From: CAZCPB01 sp964540295
Lineage (GTDB): Bacteria > Planctomycetota > Phycisphaerae > Phycisphaerales > UBA1924
DNA: 13,462 bases
Direction of reading: 5' to 3'
Assembly (NCBI GenBank): GCA_964540295.1
Contig: CAZIMT010000092.1
Span: forward strand, 1 to 13,462
Made by a program: the position numbers and the translations under genes. Shown piece after piece: positions 6,472 to 12,983 of this stretch. How positions within the stretch are numbered: position 1 is the stretch's first letter; each line of letters starts with the position of its first letter. A model generated the notes under the pieces. The model was not told the DNA's origin and did no database searches. It worked only from the letters and a program-made list of their open reading frames with translations.

Positions 6472-7193
6472 CCGGAGATCTCCGAATCACGCATCGCGGC
6501 GATGCCGCGCAGCACATACGGCCAGCCAGAAATAACCGTGACGACCACCGTCGCCCACACCGCCACCGTGATCAGTCTCGCGCCCACGGTACCCGGCGAA
6601 ACGTCCAGGATCGCGATCGAGAGGATGACCGTCGGGATCGTGATCGACTGCACAATCATCTTCAGCTTGCCCGACAGCGACGCCGAGAAGTTCCCGCCGT
6701 GGCCTTCGATCAGGCCCCGGATCGAAGTCACCAGCAGCTCCCGCCCCATCACCAGCACCACCATCCACGGCGCAACACCCGAGATCTGAAAGCTCTGCCC
6801 GCCGGGGCCGAGCGTGGAATGAAAGACCGGCGACGCAAGGTAAATGAAGGCACCGACGACGAGAACTTTGTCCGCGAATGGATCCATCACACGGCCAAAG
6901 CCGGTCGTCACGTTCCAACGCCGCGAGAGATGCCCGTCGATGGCGTCGGTGATCGCGGCGATGATGAACAGCACCCCGGCCAGCACGAGCGTCTTGTCCA
7001 GCTCTCCCGTGCCAAAGTGCAACGCCGCCGCCCGCGTGCCGTCCCACACCGACAACAGCACAAAGAAAACCATCGCGATGGCAAGCCGCAGCACGGTGAG
7101 CGCGTTGGGGAGGTGGCGGCGCAGGGCGTCGAGCCGACCGGCGGGCAGCGTGACTATCGGGAGAGGTTTGGCGGTCTGTGCCGCGCCGTTCAT
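6468..7193 (-). CDS. pgsA: CDP-diacylglycerol-glycerol-3-phosphate 3-phosphatidyltransferase
   Basis: PgsA joins CDP-diacylglycerol and glycerol 3-phosphate to form phosphatidylglycerophosphate and CMP at the inner membrane. From ATG 7193 the protein has 241 residues. It carries the CDP-alcohol phosphotransferase motif D-x2-DG-x2-(A/S)R-x8-G-x3-D-x3-D as D83, D86-G87, R91, G100, D104 and D108; a serine replaces the usual alanine before the arginine (SRR). The N-terminal LPNALTVLRL is typical of PgsA rather than of other family members, and about five hydrophobic segments follow. An upstream in-frame ATG at 7265 would add 24 unconserved residues; neither start has a clear Shine-Dalgarno. It overlaps pgpA by 4 nt, so the pair supplies two consecutive steps of phosphatidylglycerol synthesis. 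Confidence 0.92.
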   Translation of the reverse strand: MNGAAQTAKPLPIVTLPAGRLDALRRHLPNALTVLRLAIAMVFFVLLSVWDGTRAAALHFGTGELDKTLVLAGVLFIIAAITDAIDGHLSRRWNVTTGFGRVMDPFADKVLVVGAFIYLASPVFHSTLGPGGQSFQISGVAPWMVVLVMGRELLVTSIRGLIEGHGGNFSASLSGKLKMIVQSITIPTVILSIAILDVSPGTVGARLITVAVWATVVVTVISGWPYVLRGIAAMRDSEISG

Positions 7194-7617
7194 GCGACGG
7201 AATGGTATCGGGGCCGGGGACGATTTCCGGGCCTCGCAGGATCGCTGATCGTGCCAACGTCTCATCAGCCAAGTTTTTTCTGGGCGCTGATCGAGTGTTG
7301 ACCAAACCTTGACACACCGTGACCCGAGTTGGCCCCGGGCCCGAACCGGACGTGAACCGAGTGTGGACCGGGTGTGGACCGGACGTGGACCGGATGTGGG
7401 CCGGGACAGGCCCGCACCGGGCGAGGGTTTGGTCCGAATTTGCGGTGCGGATCACACCCGGGGTTGAGGCGGTGGCCGGGCCGGGGTTGAGTCGAGGCCC
7501 GGTCGGGCCGATAGCCGAACTGGCCCGGCTTGCGCAGGCTGCCTGCGCGGTCGGGCTCGTGAGTTCACCGGCCGCCGCGCGTGACCTGCGCCCGCATCTT
7601 CGTACGTGGAGTGAGAC
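7194..7617. other. 424-nt divergent intergenic region between pgsA and the coiled-coil gene
   Basis: No gene is supported. If pgsA starts at 7265, the first 72 bases are coding. The middle holds the 11-nt-period array (7292-7412), and an 11-base direct repeat CCGGGGTTGAG recurs at 7458-7468 and 7481-7491, 23 bases apart. Further right, GCGCAGG-CTG-CCTGCGC (7532-7548) and CGGGCC/GGCCCG (7504-7527) can form hairpins in the leader of the coiled-coil gene. The GGAG for that gene is at 7608-7611. A weak TACCAT (7207-7202) precedes the pgsA ATG. Confidence 0.6.
7292..7412. repeat. Degenerate 11-nt-period tandem array
   Basis: The clearest part, 7347-7401, is five back-to-back 11-mers of the form CGGryGTGGAC (CGGACGTGAAC, CGAGTGTGGAC, CGGGTGTGGAC, CGGACGTGGAC, CGGATGTGGGC). 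Flanking units at 7336-7346 and 7402-7412 are weaker. A GAC/GAAC echo continues leftward at 7292-7302 and 7303-7313. The period is not a multiple of three, arguing against coding, and is close to one turn of B-DNA. Confidence 0.75.
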
Positions 7618-9915
7618 ATGAATCTTCCGATCGGATCGAACCAGGACAACCCCGGCCCCGCCGACTTAGGCGCGACCGACAAGCCCAACGCCACGCCCAC
7701 CAAGCTCGGCGCCAGCGAGGACGCGGTGATGGAAGTGCTCGGCGAATTCCAGGCCGGGGTCGAGAGCCTCAAGTCGCTCTACTCTCAGCGCGTCGCCATG
7801 ACCGCCGATCTCAAAATGCGCGAGGTCGAGCTTAAAGAACAGATCGATCGCGTCAACGAGAACGAGGCCCGCATCAAAGAACAACAGGCCGATCTCGCCC
7901 AGATGCGCGAGGCCTGCGAACGCGAACGCCGCGAGACCCAGCAGCAGCGCGAGGCCTTCGAACGCTCGCAGACCGAACTCACGCAACGTCAGGCCGAACT
8001 GAGCAAGGCCACAGAAGAACTCGCCCAGCAACGCAAGGCGATCGAGTCCTCCCAGGAATCGAGCAACGCCCGCGACGCCAAGCTCCGCGACCAGACCACC
8101 GGGCTCGAAATCACCAAGCAGCGCGCCGCCGAGCTTCAGCGCGAGCTGGCCCACGTGCGCGAGAGCGCCGCGGCCGAAGCCACCGCCTCAGCCCAAGCCG
8201 CCGAAGCACACCGCGGCGAGGTCGCCGCGTCACGCAAGTCCGTCGAAGACCTCAACGCCAGGTTCTCGCAACTGGCCGACGTCGCTCGCCTGCTCAAAGA
8301 ACAGATCAAGGGCGAGCAGGAAAAGAGTGCGGGCCTGCAGGAAGTCCTCGACGACCAGGTGCAGGTTCTCGCCAACGAACGCGTGGAAGTCCGCAAGCTC
8401 ACCAAAGAGCTCACCGCCCTCAAGGCCAACCCCGGCGACGGCAAGGGCGCGTCGGGCGCCGAGATCCAGAAACTCACGCAGAGCTTCGAAACCGAGCGGA
8501 CACAGTGGCAGACCCAGCTGAGCGAGCAACTCCAAGCCAACACCGCCGCGTCCAAGGCCGAGGCCGATTGCCTTCGCGAAGAGCTCGAGTCACTTCGCAA
8601 AGACCAAGGCGGCACCGACAACGCCGCCAAGGCACGGCTCGAAAAAGCAGCCCAGTTCATCCAATCACTTCGCCTGCAGGCCGAGAGCCAGAAGACCGAG
8701 ATCGACGCCCTTCAGGCCGCGATCGTCGAATCCAAGTCCGCCCTCGAGCACGCCCAGCACGCCGCCAAGGCCGCGACCGACGCCAAGATCAACACTGGCT
8801 CGGCCGACGAGGTGTGGACCAAGCGCCGCCGTGAACGCCTGCGGCGCGCTCGCGTGCTCGTCCGGCAGCAAGACTCCAAGATCAAGAAGGCTGGCGACGT
8901 GCTCCGCACTCGCTTCGAGCAGTGCGAGCAGGTCCTGGCGCTGCGTACCGAGCTGGTCTCGGCCCGGGACTCGATCAACGCGGCACGCCGCCGCACCGAG
9001 CAGATGAAAGCCAAGGGCAAAACAGCCGCCGTCCTGTTCTATTCCATCGGCGCGTTCTTCTCGATCGGCGCTCTGAGCTGGGTCACCACCGGGTTCGTCA
9101 CCCCCGGAGTGTTCGCAGCCAACACCACGCTCAAGGCCGAGTCACGCAACCGTGAGCTCAACAGCGCCGAGTTCGGCGAGTGGCAACTCTTCCACGAGCA
9201 GATGCTCAACGACCCTCGCTTCCACGAGCTGGCCGCCGAACGCATGTCACGCCGCGGGATGACCTCGCTCGCCACCCCGGGCGCGATCGGGACCACGGTC
9301 AAGAACGACCTCCGCACACGCCCGGGCAGCGAGGGCGAGATGGTGATCGAGCTCCACGGCGAGGGCAGCGAACGTACCGCCCGTGTCCTCGAAACGCTCA
9401 CCACCGCCCTCGCCAGCCAGGCCAACGCCTCGCGCCAGCAACGCGTCGACGGCGCGGTCACGGTCATCACCCAGCCCGCCAAATCTACCGAACAGCCCAT
9501 CGACAACACCCGCATGCTCTACGCCGCCGCGGGCTGGGCTGGCGGCACGTTCCTCTCCCTCATCGTCGGCATCTTCATCTGGCGTCGCATGCTCAGCGTC
9601 AAGCACACCTTCGAAAACCAGGCCCGCGTCGACGAGCTGCTCGACGGCGCGCAGTGGAGCATGCCCACGATCACCGGCCCGCTGCGCTCGATCGTCCCCG
9701 TCGAGCCCAAGGCACGCACAAGCTCAGCCACCACGCCAGCCACGAACCCAAACCAGCCGCCGAACAAGGCCTCTATGCCAACCTCCACGCCAGCCCAGTC
9801 GCAGCCCACACAGCCGCGGCAGGCTCAAGCTCAGGCTCCCAGTCAGGACCAGAAGCAGGCCGAAAACCAAGCCCAAAACAAGGGCAAGAACAAGGGCAAG
9901 AAGAAGGCCGCGTGA
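7618..9915 (+). CDS. Long coiled-coil protein with a Wzz/GumC-like two-helix membrane module
   Basis: 765 residues; not recognised as a named protein. Residues about 35-460 are an almost unbroken Ala/Glu/Gln/Lys/Arg-rich coiled coil ending in a strongly basic patch (TKRRRERLRRARVLVRQQ). One helix (about 470-494) and a second (about 633-656) enclose a 138-residue segment, presumably periplasmic. That segment contains EMVIELHGEGSERTARVLET and, just before helix two, a QPxxxxxQP stretch, the layout of polysaccharide co-polymerases (Wzz/GumC), where dP/aA-type repeats precede a proline-rich site and TM2. The tail (657-765) is Pro/Gln-rich and ends in a lysine cluster (NKGKNKGKKKAA). ATG 7618 has GGAG six bases upstream. 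Typical Wzz proteins have a very short cytoplasmic N-terminus, so the 470-residue coiled coil is unusual. A role in capsule, O-antigen or stalk assembly is inference. Confidence 0.88.
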   Translation: MNLPIGSNQDNPGPADLGATDKPNATPTKLGASEDAVMEVLGEFQAGVESLKSLYSQRVAMTADLKMREVELKEQIDRVNENEARIKEQQADLAQMREACERERRETQQQREAFERSQTELTQRQAELSKATEELAQQRKAIESSQESSNARDAKLRDQTTGLEITKQRAAELQRELAHVRESAAAEATASAQAAEAHRGEVAASRKSVEDLNARFSQLADVARLLKEQIKGEQEKSAGLQEVLDDQVQVLANERVEVRKLTKELTALKANPGDGKGASGAEIQKLTQSFETERTQWQTQLSEQLQANTAASKAEADCLREELESLRKDQGGTDNAAKARLEKAAQFIQSLRLQAESQKTEIDALQAAIVESKSALEHAQHAAKAATDAKINTGSADEVWTKRRRERLRRARVLVRQQDSKIKKAGDVLRTRFEQCEQVLALRTELVSARDSINAARRRTEQMKAKGKTAAVLFYSIGAFFSIGALSWVTTGFVTPGVFAANTTLKAESRNRELNSAEFGEWQLFHEQMLNDPRFHELAAERMSRRGMTSLATPGAIGTTVKNDLRTRPGSEGEMVIELHGEGSERTARVLETLTTALASQANASRQQRVDGAVTVITQPAKSTEQPIDNTRMLYAAAGWAGGTFLSLIVGIFIWRRMLSVKHTFENQARVDELLDGAQWSMPTITGPLRSIVPVEPKARTSSATTPATNPNQPPNKASMPTSTPAQSQPTQPRQAQAQAPSQDQKQAENQAQNKGKNKGKKKAA

Positions 9916-9936
9916 CGCGAGAGCCCGGCGGAACGC

Positions 9937-10731
9937 TCACCTCGTCATGCCATCATCGCTAGTTTGGGTCAGTCGCAGCCGACGGCTCTTCGACAGCACG
10001 GTGAACGGACCAACCGTAACCGTCAGCATCTCGTCTTCCGCGGACACGCCCGCCGAGTAGCGGCCCGTGTGGAACGTCCTGCGCTCCACGACGGAGCCGC
10101 CGAGCTCGATCTTCATGGTCTGCCGCACGCGGAACGCATCAGCGTTGTCGAGGTCCGCGGTGAAGACCGTGAGCAGCCGCACCGGTCCGCGCTGGATCAC
10201 TTTCTCCGGCGTGGCGAGCGAGGAAACCGACGCCTGGGACTTTGTCTCCGCCGCCACTCCGGACTCTAATTTGCCGGGCAGCATCAGCATCGGCGGATCG
10301 AACGCGGTGCGTGTTGATTGCACGAGGTCCACAAGCTCGATCAGCACAATCCCGCCCGTGCCGTCCGACCCAAGCGTGATGGTCTGAAGTTTTCGTTCCT
10401 CAGCACCCTTCCGAGCGACCTCGAACGTTCCCACCTGCCACGTCTCATCCGACTCCGGGGCCGAACAGCGTCGGATCAGCCGCGCACCGCCCGCCCGCTC
10501 AGCCTCGTTCCCGAGCTCATACACCTTGGTCCAAGGCCCCGCCCGATAGAACATCTCCGCCCGAAGCGCGACCGGCGCGGGCGCAAGCTCCGCTGGCGTC
10601 ATCTCGGGCCAAGGGTTCGTTGTCGCGCAGCCAGTCAGCCAAGCACCCAGCGTCAGCAGCGCCGCGACCAACCCGCCCGTGCCCCCCGCAACGGCCGGAC
10701 AACGCTCACGCGTGCGAGAAAGAAATGTCAA
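9937..10731 (-). CDS. Predicted lipoprotein of unknown function
   Basis: From TTG 10731 the protein has 264 residues. The N-terminus is a lipoprotein signal: RTRER basic region, a hydrophobic stretch (21-31) and lipobox LTGC with C35 as the predicted lipidated residue, followed by Ala, so outer-membrane sorting is plausible. The mature part is soluble, without recognised domains or cysteines arranged for a metal. The frame is open further, to an ATG at 10836, but that version would overlap the divergent gene and put 35 extra residues before the signal; a canonical GGAGGT five bases before the TTG decides the start. It converges on the coiled-coil gene with only 21 nt between stops, and diverges from the HEAT lipoprotein. 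Confidence 0.85.
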   Translation of the reverse strand: MTFLSRTRERCPAVAGGTGGLVAALLTLGAWLTGCATTNPWPEMTPAELAPAPVALRAEMFYRAGPWTKVYELGNEAERAGGARLIRRCSAPESDETWQVGTFEVARKGAEERKLQTITLGSDGTGGIVLIELVDLVQSTRTAFDPPMLMLPGKLESGVAAETKSQASVSSLATPEKVIQRGPVRLLTVFTADLDNADAFRVRQTMKIELGGSVVERRTFHTGRYSAGVSAEDEMLTVTVGPFTVLSKSRRLRLTQTSDDGMTR

Positions 10732-10736
10732 GACTG

Positions 10737-10742
10737 ACCTCC
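10737..10742 (-). promoter_or_regulatory. Shine-Dalgarno site that fixes a TTG start
   Basis: GGAGGT on the minus strand (10742-10737) lies five bases before TTG (10731-10729). It is the strongest ribosome-binding site in the window and selects the start that places the lipoprotein signal at the N-terminus. Confidence 0.8.
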
Positions 10743-10782
10743 GGCGTTCTGGGCGGATCGCCGCGCGCCGAGCGCGGCGCGG

Positions 10783-10790
10783 GTTATACT
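10783..10790. promoter_or_regulatory. Symmetrical shared -10 element for two divergent lipoprotein genes
   Basis: The eight bases GTTATACT read as TATACT (10785-10790) rightward and TATAAC (10788-10783) leftward, each five of six matches to TATAAT. Rightward transcription would begin at about the A of the HEAT-gene ATG (10798), giving a leaderless message. Leftward it would begin near 10776, giving a leader of about 45 nt that includes the GGAGGT. No -35 is evident on either side. Confidence 0.5.
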
Positions 10791-10797
10791 CGACGCT

Positions 10798-11652
10798 ATG
10801 GATGGTACGGGAATCAATCCACCAACGACCACGCACCGCTCACGCCCTCGGGTGATCGCCGCGGTTCTGACCGGCGCTCTCTCCTTTACGCTCGCTCACT
10901 TGCTCGGCGGGTGCGAGCTCGAAGGCATCCGCCCCGGGGCCGATGGCCTCCTCTCTGTCATCGCCGACACCACACCCGAAGAGGCCGCCGCCTGGTCTAT
11001 CGACCCCTACGACGCCGACAAACGCTACCGCGGCACTCTCAAACTCGCCACCTACCCCTTCGCTGGCGAGCCCGTTTATATCAAGCTCTTCGTCGACAAC
11101 ATCAAGGATCCCGACGCTGGCGTGCGCACCGCCGCCACTCGCGCCCTAGGCAACCACGGCGGGCCCGAGCACGTGCCCCTGCTCGTGAAATCTCTCCAGG
11201 ACGAGGACAAGCTCGTTCGCGCGGAGGGAGCTCGCGCTTTGCAACGCGTCCACAACCTCGTCGCCATCCCCGCGCTCATCAACGCCATCGACGAAGCAAA
11301 GGAACTCGAAGTCGATGTCCGCTCCGAGGCCGCGGACGCCCTCGGGCAGTACCCCGACAACCGCGTCGTCTCCGAACTCATCAAAGCCCTGGCCGACCCC
11401 AGCCTCGCCGTCAACTACGCGACCCTCGGCTCGCTCCGCACGCTCACCGGCCAAGACTTTGGGCTCGACCGCGCCGCCTGGCGCAAGTGGGTCGATTCCA
11501 CCAAAGACGCCTTCGCCGCACGCTCGGCCTACGTCTACCCGGTCTTCCGCCGGGACCGCAAGTTCTACGAGTACCTCCCCATGGTCCCGAAACCACCCAA
11601 CGAGCCCGAGGGCTCATCGCCGGTCGGGATGCCGCCGATGGATGGTCGGTGA
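10798..11652 (+). CDS. HEAT-repeat lipoprotein
   Basis: The 284 residues begin with a basic stretch, a hydrophobic segment (about 19-36) and LGGC (C39), a fair lipobox. Residues about 88-215 contain about four HEAT-type helical repeats, seen as DPDAGVRTAATRALGNHG, DEDKLVRAEGARALQRV, VDVRSEAADALGQYPDN and DPSLAVNYATLGSLRTLTG; these form a protein-binding solenoid in known families. The following GQDFGLDRAAWRKWV is a tail often seen after such repeats in planctomycete proteins. A Pro-rich C-terminus ends the chain. The ATG has no Shine-Dalgarno and lies eight bases after a -10-like TATACT, so leaderless translation is likely. Its stop overlaps the start of the downstream dehydrogenase (GTGA). 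Probably a periplasmic scaffold or assembly protein; partner unknown. Confidence 0.88.
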   Translation: MDGTGINPPTTTHRSRPRVIAAVLTGALSFTLAHLLGGCELEGIRPGADGLLSVIADTTPEEAAAWSIDPYDADKRYRGTLKLATYPFAGEPVYIKLFVDNIKDPDAGVRTAATRALGNHGGPEHVPLLVKSLQDEDKLVRAEGARALQRVHNLVAIPALINAIDEAKELEVDVRSEAADALGQYPDNRVVSELIKALADPSLAVNYATLGSLRTLTGQDFGLDRAAWRKWVDSTKDAFAARSAYVYPVFRRDRKFYEYLPMVPKPPNEPEGSSPVGMPPMDGR

Positions 11653-12650
11653 GAGCCCTCTGCATCGAAAAAGGCACCGTCCGCTTCGACGCGGCCTCAA
11701 CCGCGCCGGTCCCCGGCGCCGGTGAAGCACTGATCCGCCCGACTCGGGTTTGCATCGGATCCGCCGACCTCGCCGTCGCCGCAGGCCGCGTCGCCTTCGA
11801 GGGCGTCATGGGACACCGCTTCGTCGGCGTCGTCGAAAAAATCCACGAGCGCGCCAGCGCCGAAGAATCCAAGGCCTGGATCGGAAAGCGCGTCGTCGGT
11901 TCCATCAGCGTCGTCTGCGGCAAGTGCGAACGCTGCCGCCAAGGCCTCTCCGCTCATTGCCAGCTTCGAACCGTGCTCGGCCTCGCCAGCCGCAACGGCT
12001 GTTTCGCCGATCGCTTCACACTCCCGATCGTCAACCTGCACGAGGTTCCCAAGCTCGTCCCCGACGACGCGGCCGTCTTCGCCGAGCCTCTCGCCAGTGT
12101 TCTCCACGCGGGCCACATGCTTCGCATCGAGGGCAAGCCATACGTCACGGTGCTGGGCGACGGGCTCACCGGGCTGCTCGCCGCTCAGGTCCTCGTCAAG
12201 CTCAACGCCTCCGTCCGCCTGCTGGGCACCAACCCCGACAAGCTCGCGCTCTGCGAAAAATGGGGCATCAAGCACCGCCACATCGACGAGGTTGGCCGAC
12301 GCCAAGACCAAGACGTCATCGTCGATTGCTCCGGCTCCCCGCGCGGGCTCGAACTAGCCATGCAACTCGTCCGCCCGCGCGGCAAGATCGTGCTGCGCAC
12401 CACGCCAGCGCCGATCCCCGCTCCCGCGCTCTCGCCCGAGCGCGGCGTGGACTTGGCGCTCGCGGTTGTCAACGAGCTCGAACTCATCGGGGCCCGCTGC
12501 GGCCGACTCAACGACGCGCTCGACTTGCTCGCCAAGAACGCCGTCGAAACCGCCAGCCTCATCACCACCCGCACCAAGCTTGACCGAGCGGTAGAAGCCC
12601 TCCGCCACGCCGCCATGACCGAGCAGGTCGCGGTAGTCATGGAAGTGTGA
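11649..12650 (+). CDS. Zinc-dependent medium-chain dehydrogenase/reductase
   Basis: 333 residues in the alcohol/threonine/sorbitol dehydrogenase (MDR) superfamily; the substrate cannot be named. The catalytic-zinc ligands are present as C35 (VCIGSADL), H56 and E146 (AEPLASVLHA); the structural-zinc set is C90, C93, C96 and C104. The nucleotide fold follows with GDGLTG (170-175), the Rossmann glycine motif, so it should use NAD(P). One oddity: the conserved GHE after the substrate loop is GHR here (R57), replacing the glutamate that normally supports the zinc site. The start is GTG 11649, overlapping the HEAT-gene stop by 4 nt. The frame is open much further upstream, but those residues are out-of-frame readings of the HEAT gene. 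A YqaE-like gene follows after 66 nt. Confidence 0.9.
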   Translation: MRALCIEKGTVRFDAASTAPVPGAGEALIRPTRVCIGSADLAVAAGRVAFEGVMGHRFVGVVEKIHERASAEESKAWIGKRVVGSISVVCGKCERCRQGLSAHCQLRTVLGLASRNGCFADRFTLPIVNLHEVPKLVPDDAAVFAEPLASVLHAGHMLRIEGKPYVTVLGDGLTGLLAAQVLVKLNASVRLLGTNPDKLALCEKWGIKHRHIDEVGRRQDQDVIVDCSGSPRGLELAMQLVRPRGKIVLRTTPAPIPAPALSPERGVDLALAVVNELELIGARCGRLNDALDLLAKNAVETASLITTRTKLDRAVEALRHAAMTEQVAVVMEV

Positions 12651-12716
12651 AACCCGCCCAGGCGATCTCCGAAAAACTCTCTGACCCGACACAGCCGTCG
12701 GGCCGGAGTCTGGACC

Positions 12717-12923
12717 ATGCGTTACCTTCTCGCCATCCTGCTGCCGCCCGTGGCCGTGCTGTTCTGCGGCCGCCCGATCCAAGCCCTGCTGAACCTCGTG
12801 CTCACTCTCTGCCTCTGGGTGCCGGGCGTCATCCATGCCGTGCTCGTGGTCAACCAGGACGTTGAAGACGACCGCAACGAGAAGCTCGTCCGAGCCATCG
12901 AACGCTACGGCGTGCGCACCTAG
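12717..12923 (+). CDS. YqaE/Pmp3-family small membrane protein
   Basis: The 68-residue protein fits the Pmp3/YqaE (UPF0057) family closely: LLAILLPPVAVLF forms the first helix with the family PP motif, and LLNLVLTLCLWVPGVIHAV forms the second with the typical PGVIHA ending. A charged tail of about 20 residues follows. Family members are two-helix inner-membrane proteolipids, linked in yeast and plants to membrane potential and salt tolerance and in bacteria often stress-induced; the biochemical role is not settled. ATG 12717 has GGAG (12705-12708) eight bases upstream, directly after a small hairpin (CCCGAC/GTCGGG, 12685-12702). It may be co-transcribed with the dehydrogenase. It converges on the fumarase gene across 60 nt. 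Confidence 0.92.
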   Translation: MRYLLAILLPPVAVLFCGRPIQALLNLVLTLCLWVPGVIHAVLVVNQDVEDDRNEKLVRAIERYGVRT

Positions 12924-12983
12924 CTCACGCCCGACCCGATCGGAGGGCGCCTCACAACCCAATCGCGCTCAACACCACCGCGC

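Noticed and set aside
7309..7314. Perfect TTGACA -35 hexamer on the plus strand
   Set aside because: No -10-like sequence lies at 15-19 bases downstream, and the hexamer is part of the repeating GAC pattern, so it is probably chance.
7292..7412. CRISPR-like array
   Set aside because: Units are 11 nt, contiguous and degenerate, with no spacers, and no cas genes are near.
6487..7455. 322-codon minus-strand ORF
   Set aside because: It is an alternative frame of pgsA that continues into the 11-nt array; it has no domain and is low complexity.
9180..9962. 260-codon plus-strand ORF
   Set aside because: It is a +1 shadow of the coiled-coil gene, composed mostly of Arg/His/Pro.
10620..11648. 343-codon upstream extension of the dehydrogenase frame
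   Set aside because: The extension reads through the divergent lipoprotein and the HEAT gene out of frame and is almost entirely Arg/Pro/His. Dehydrogenase similarity begins at GTG 11649.
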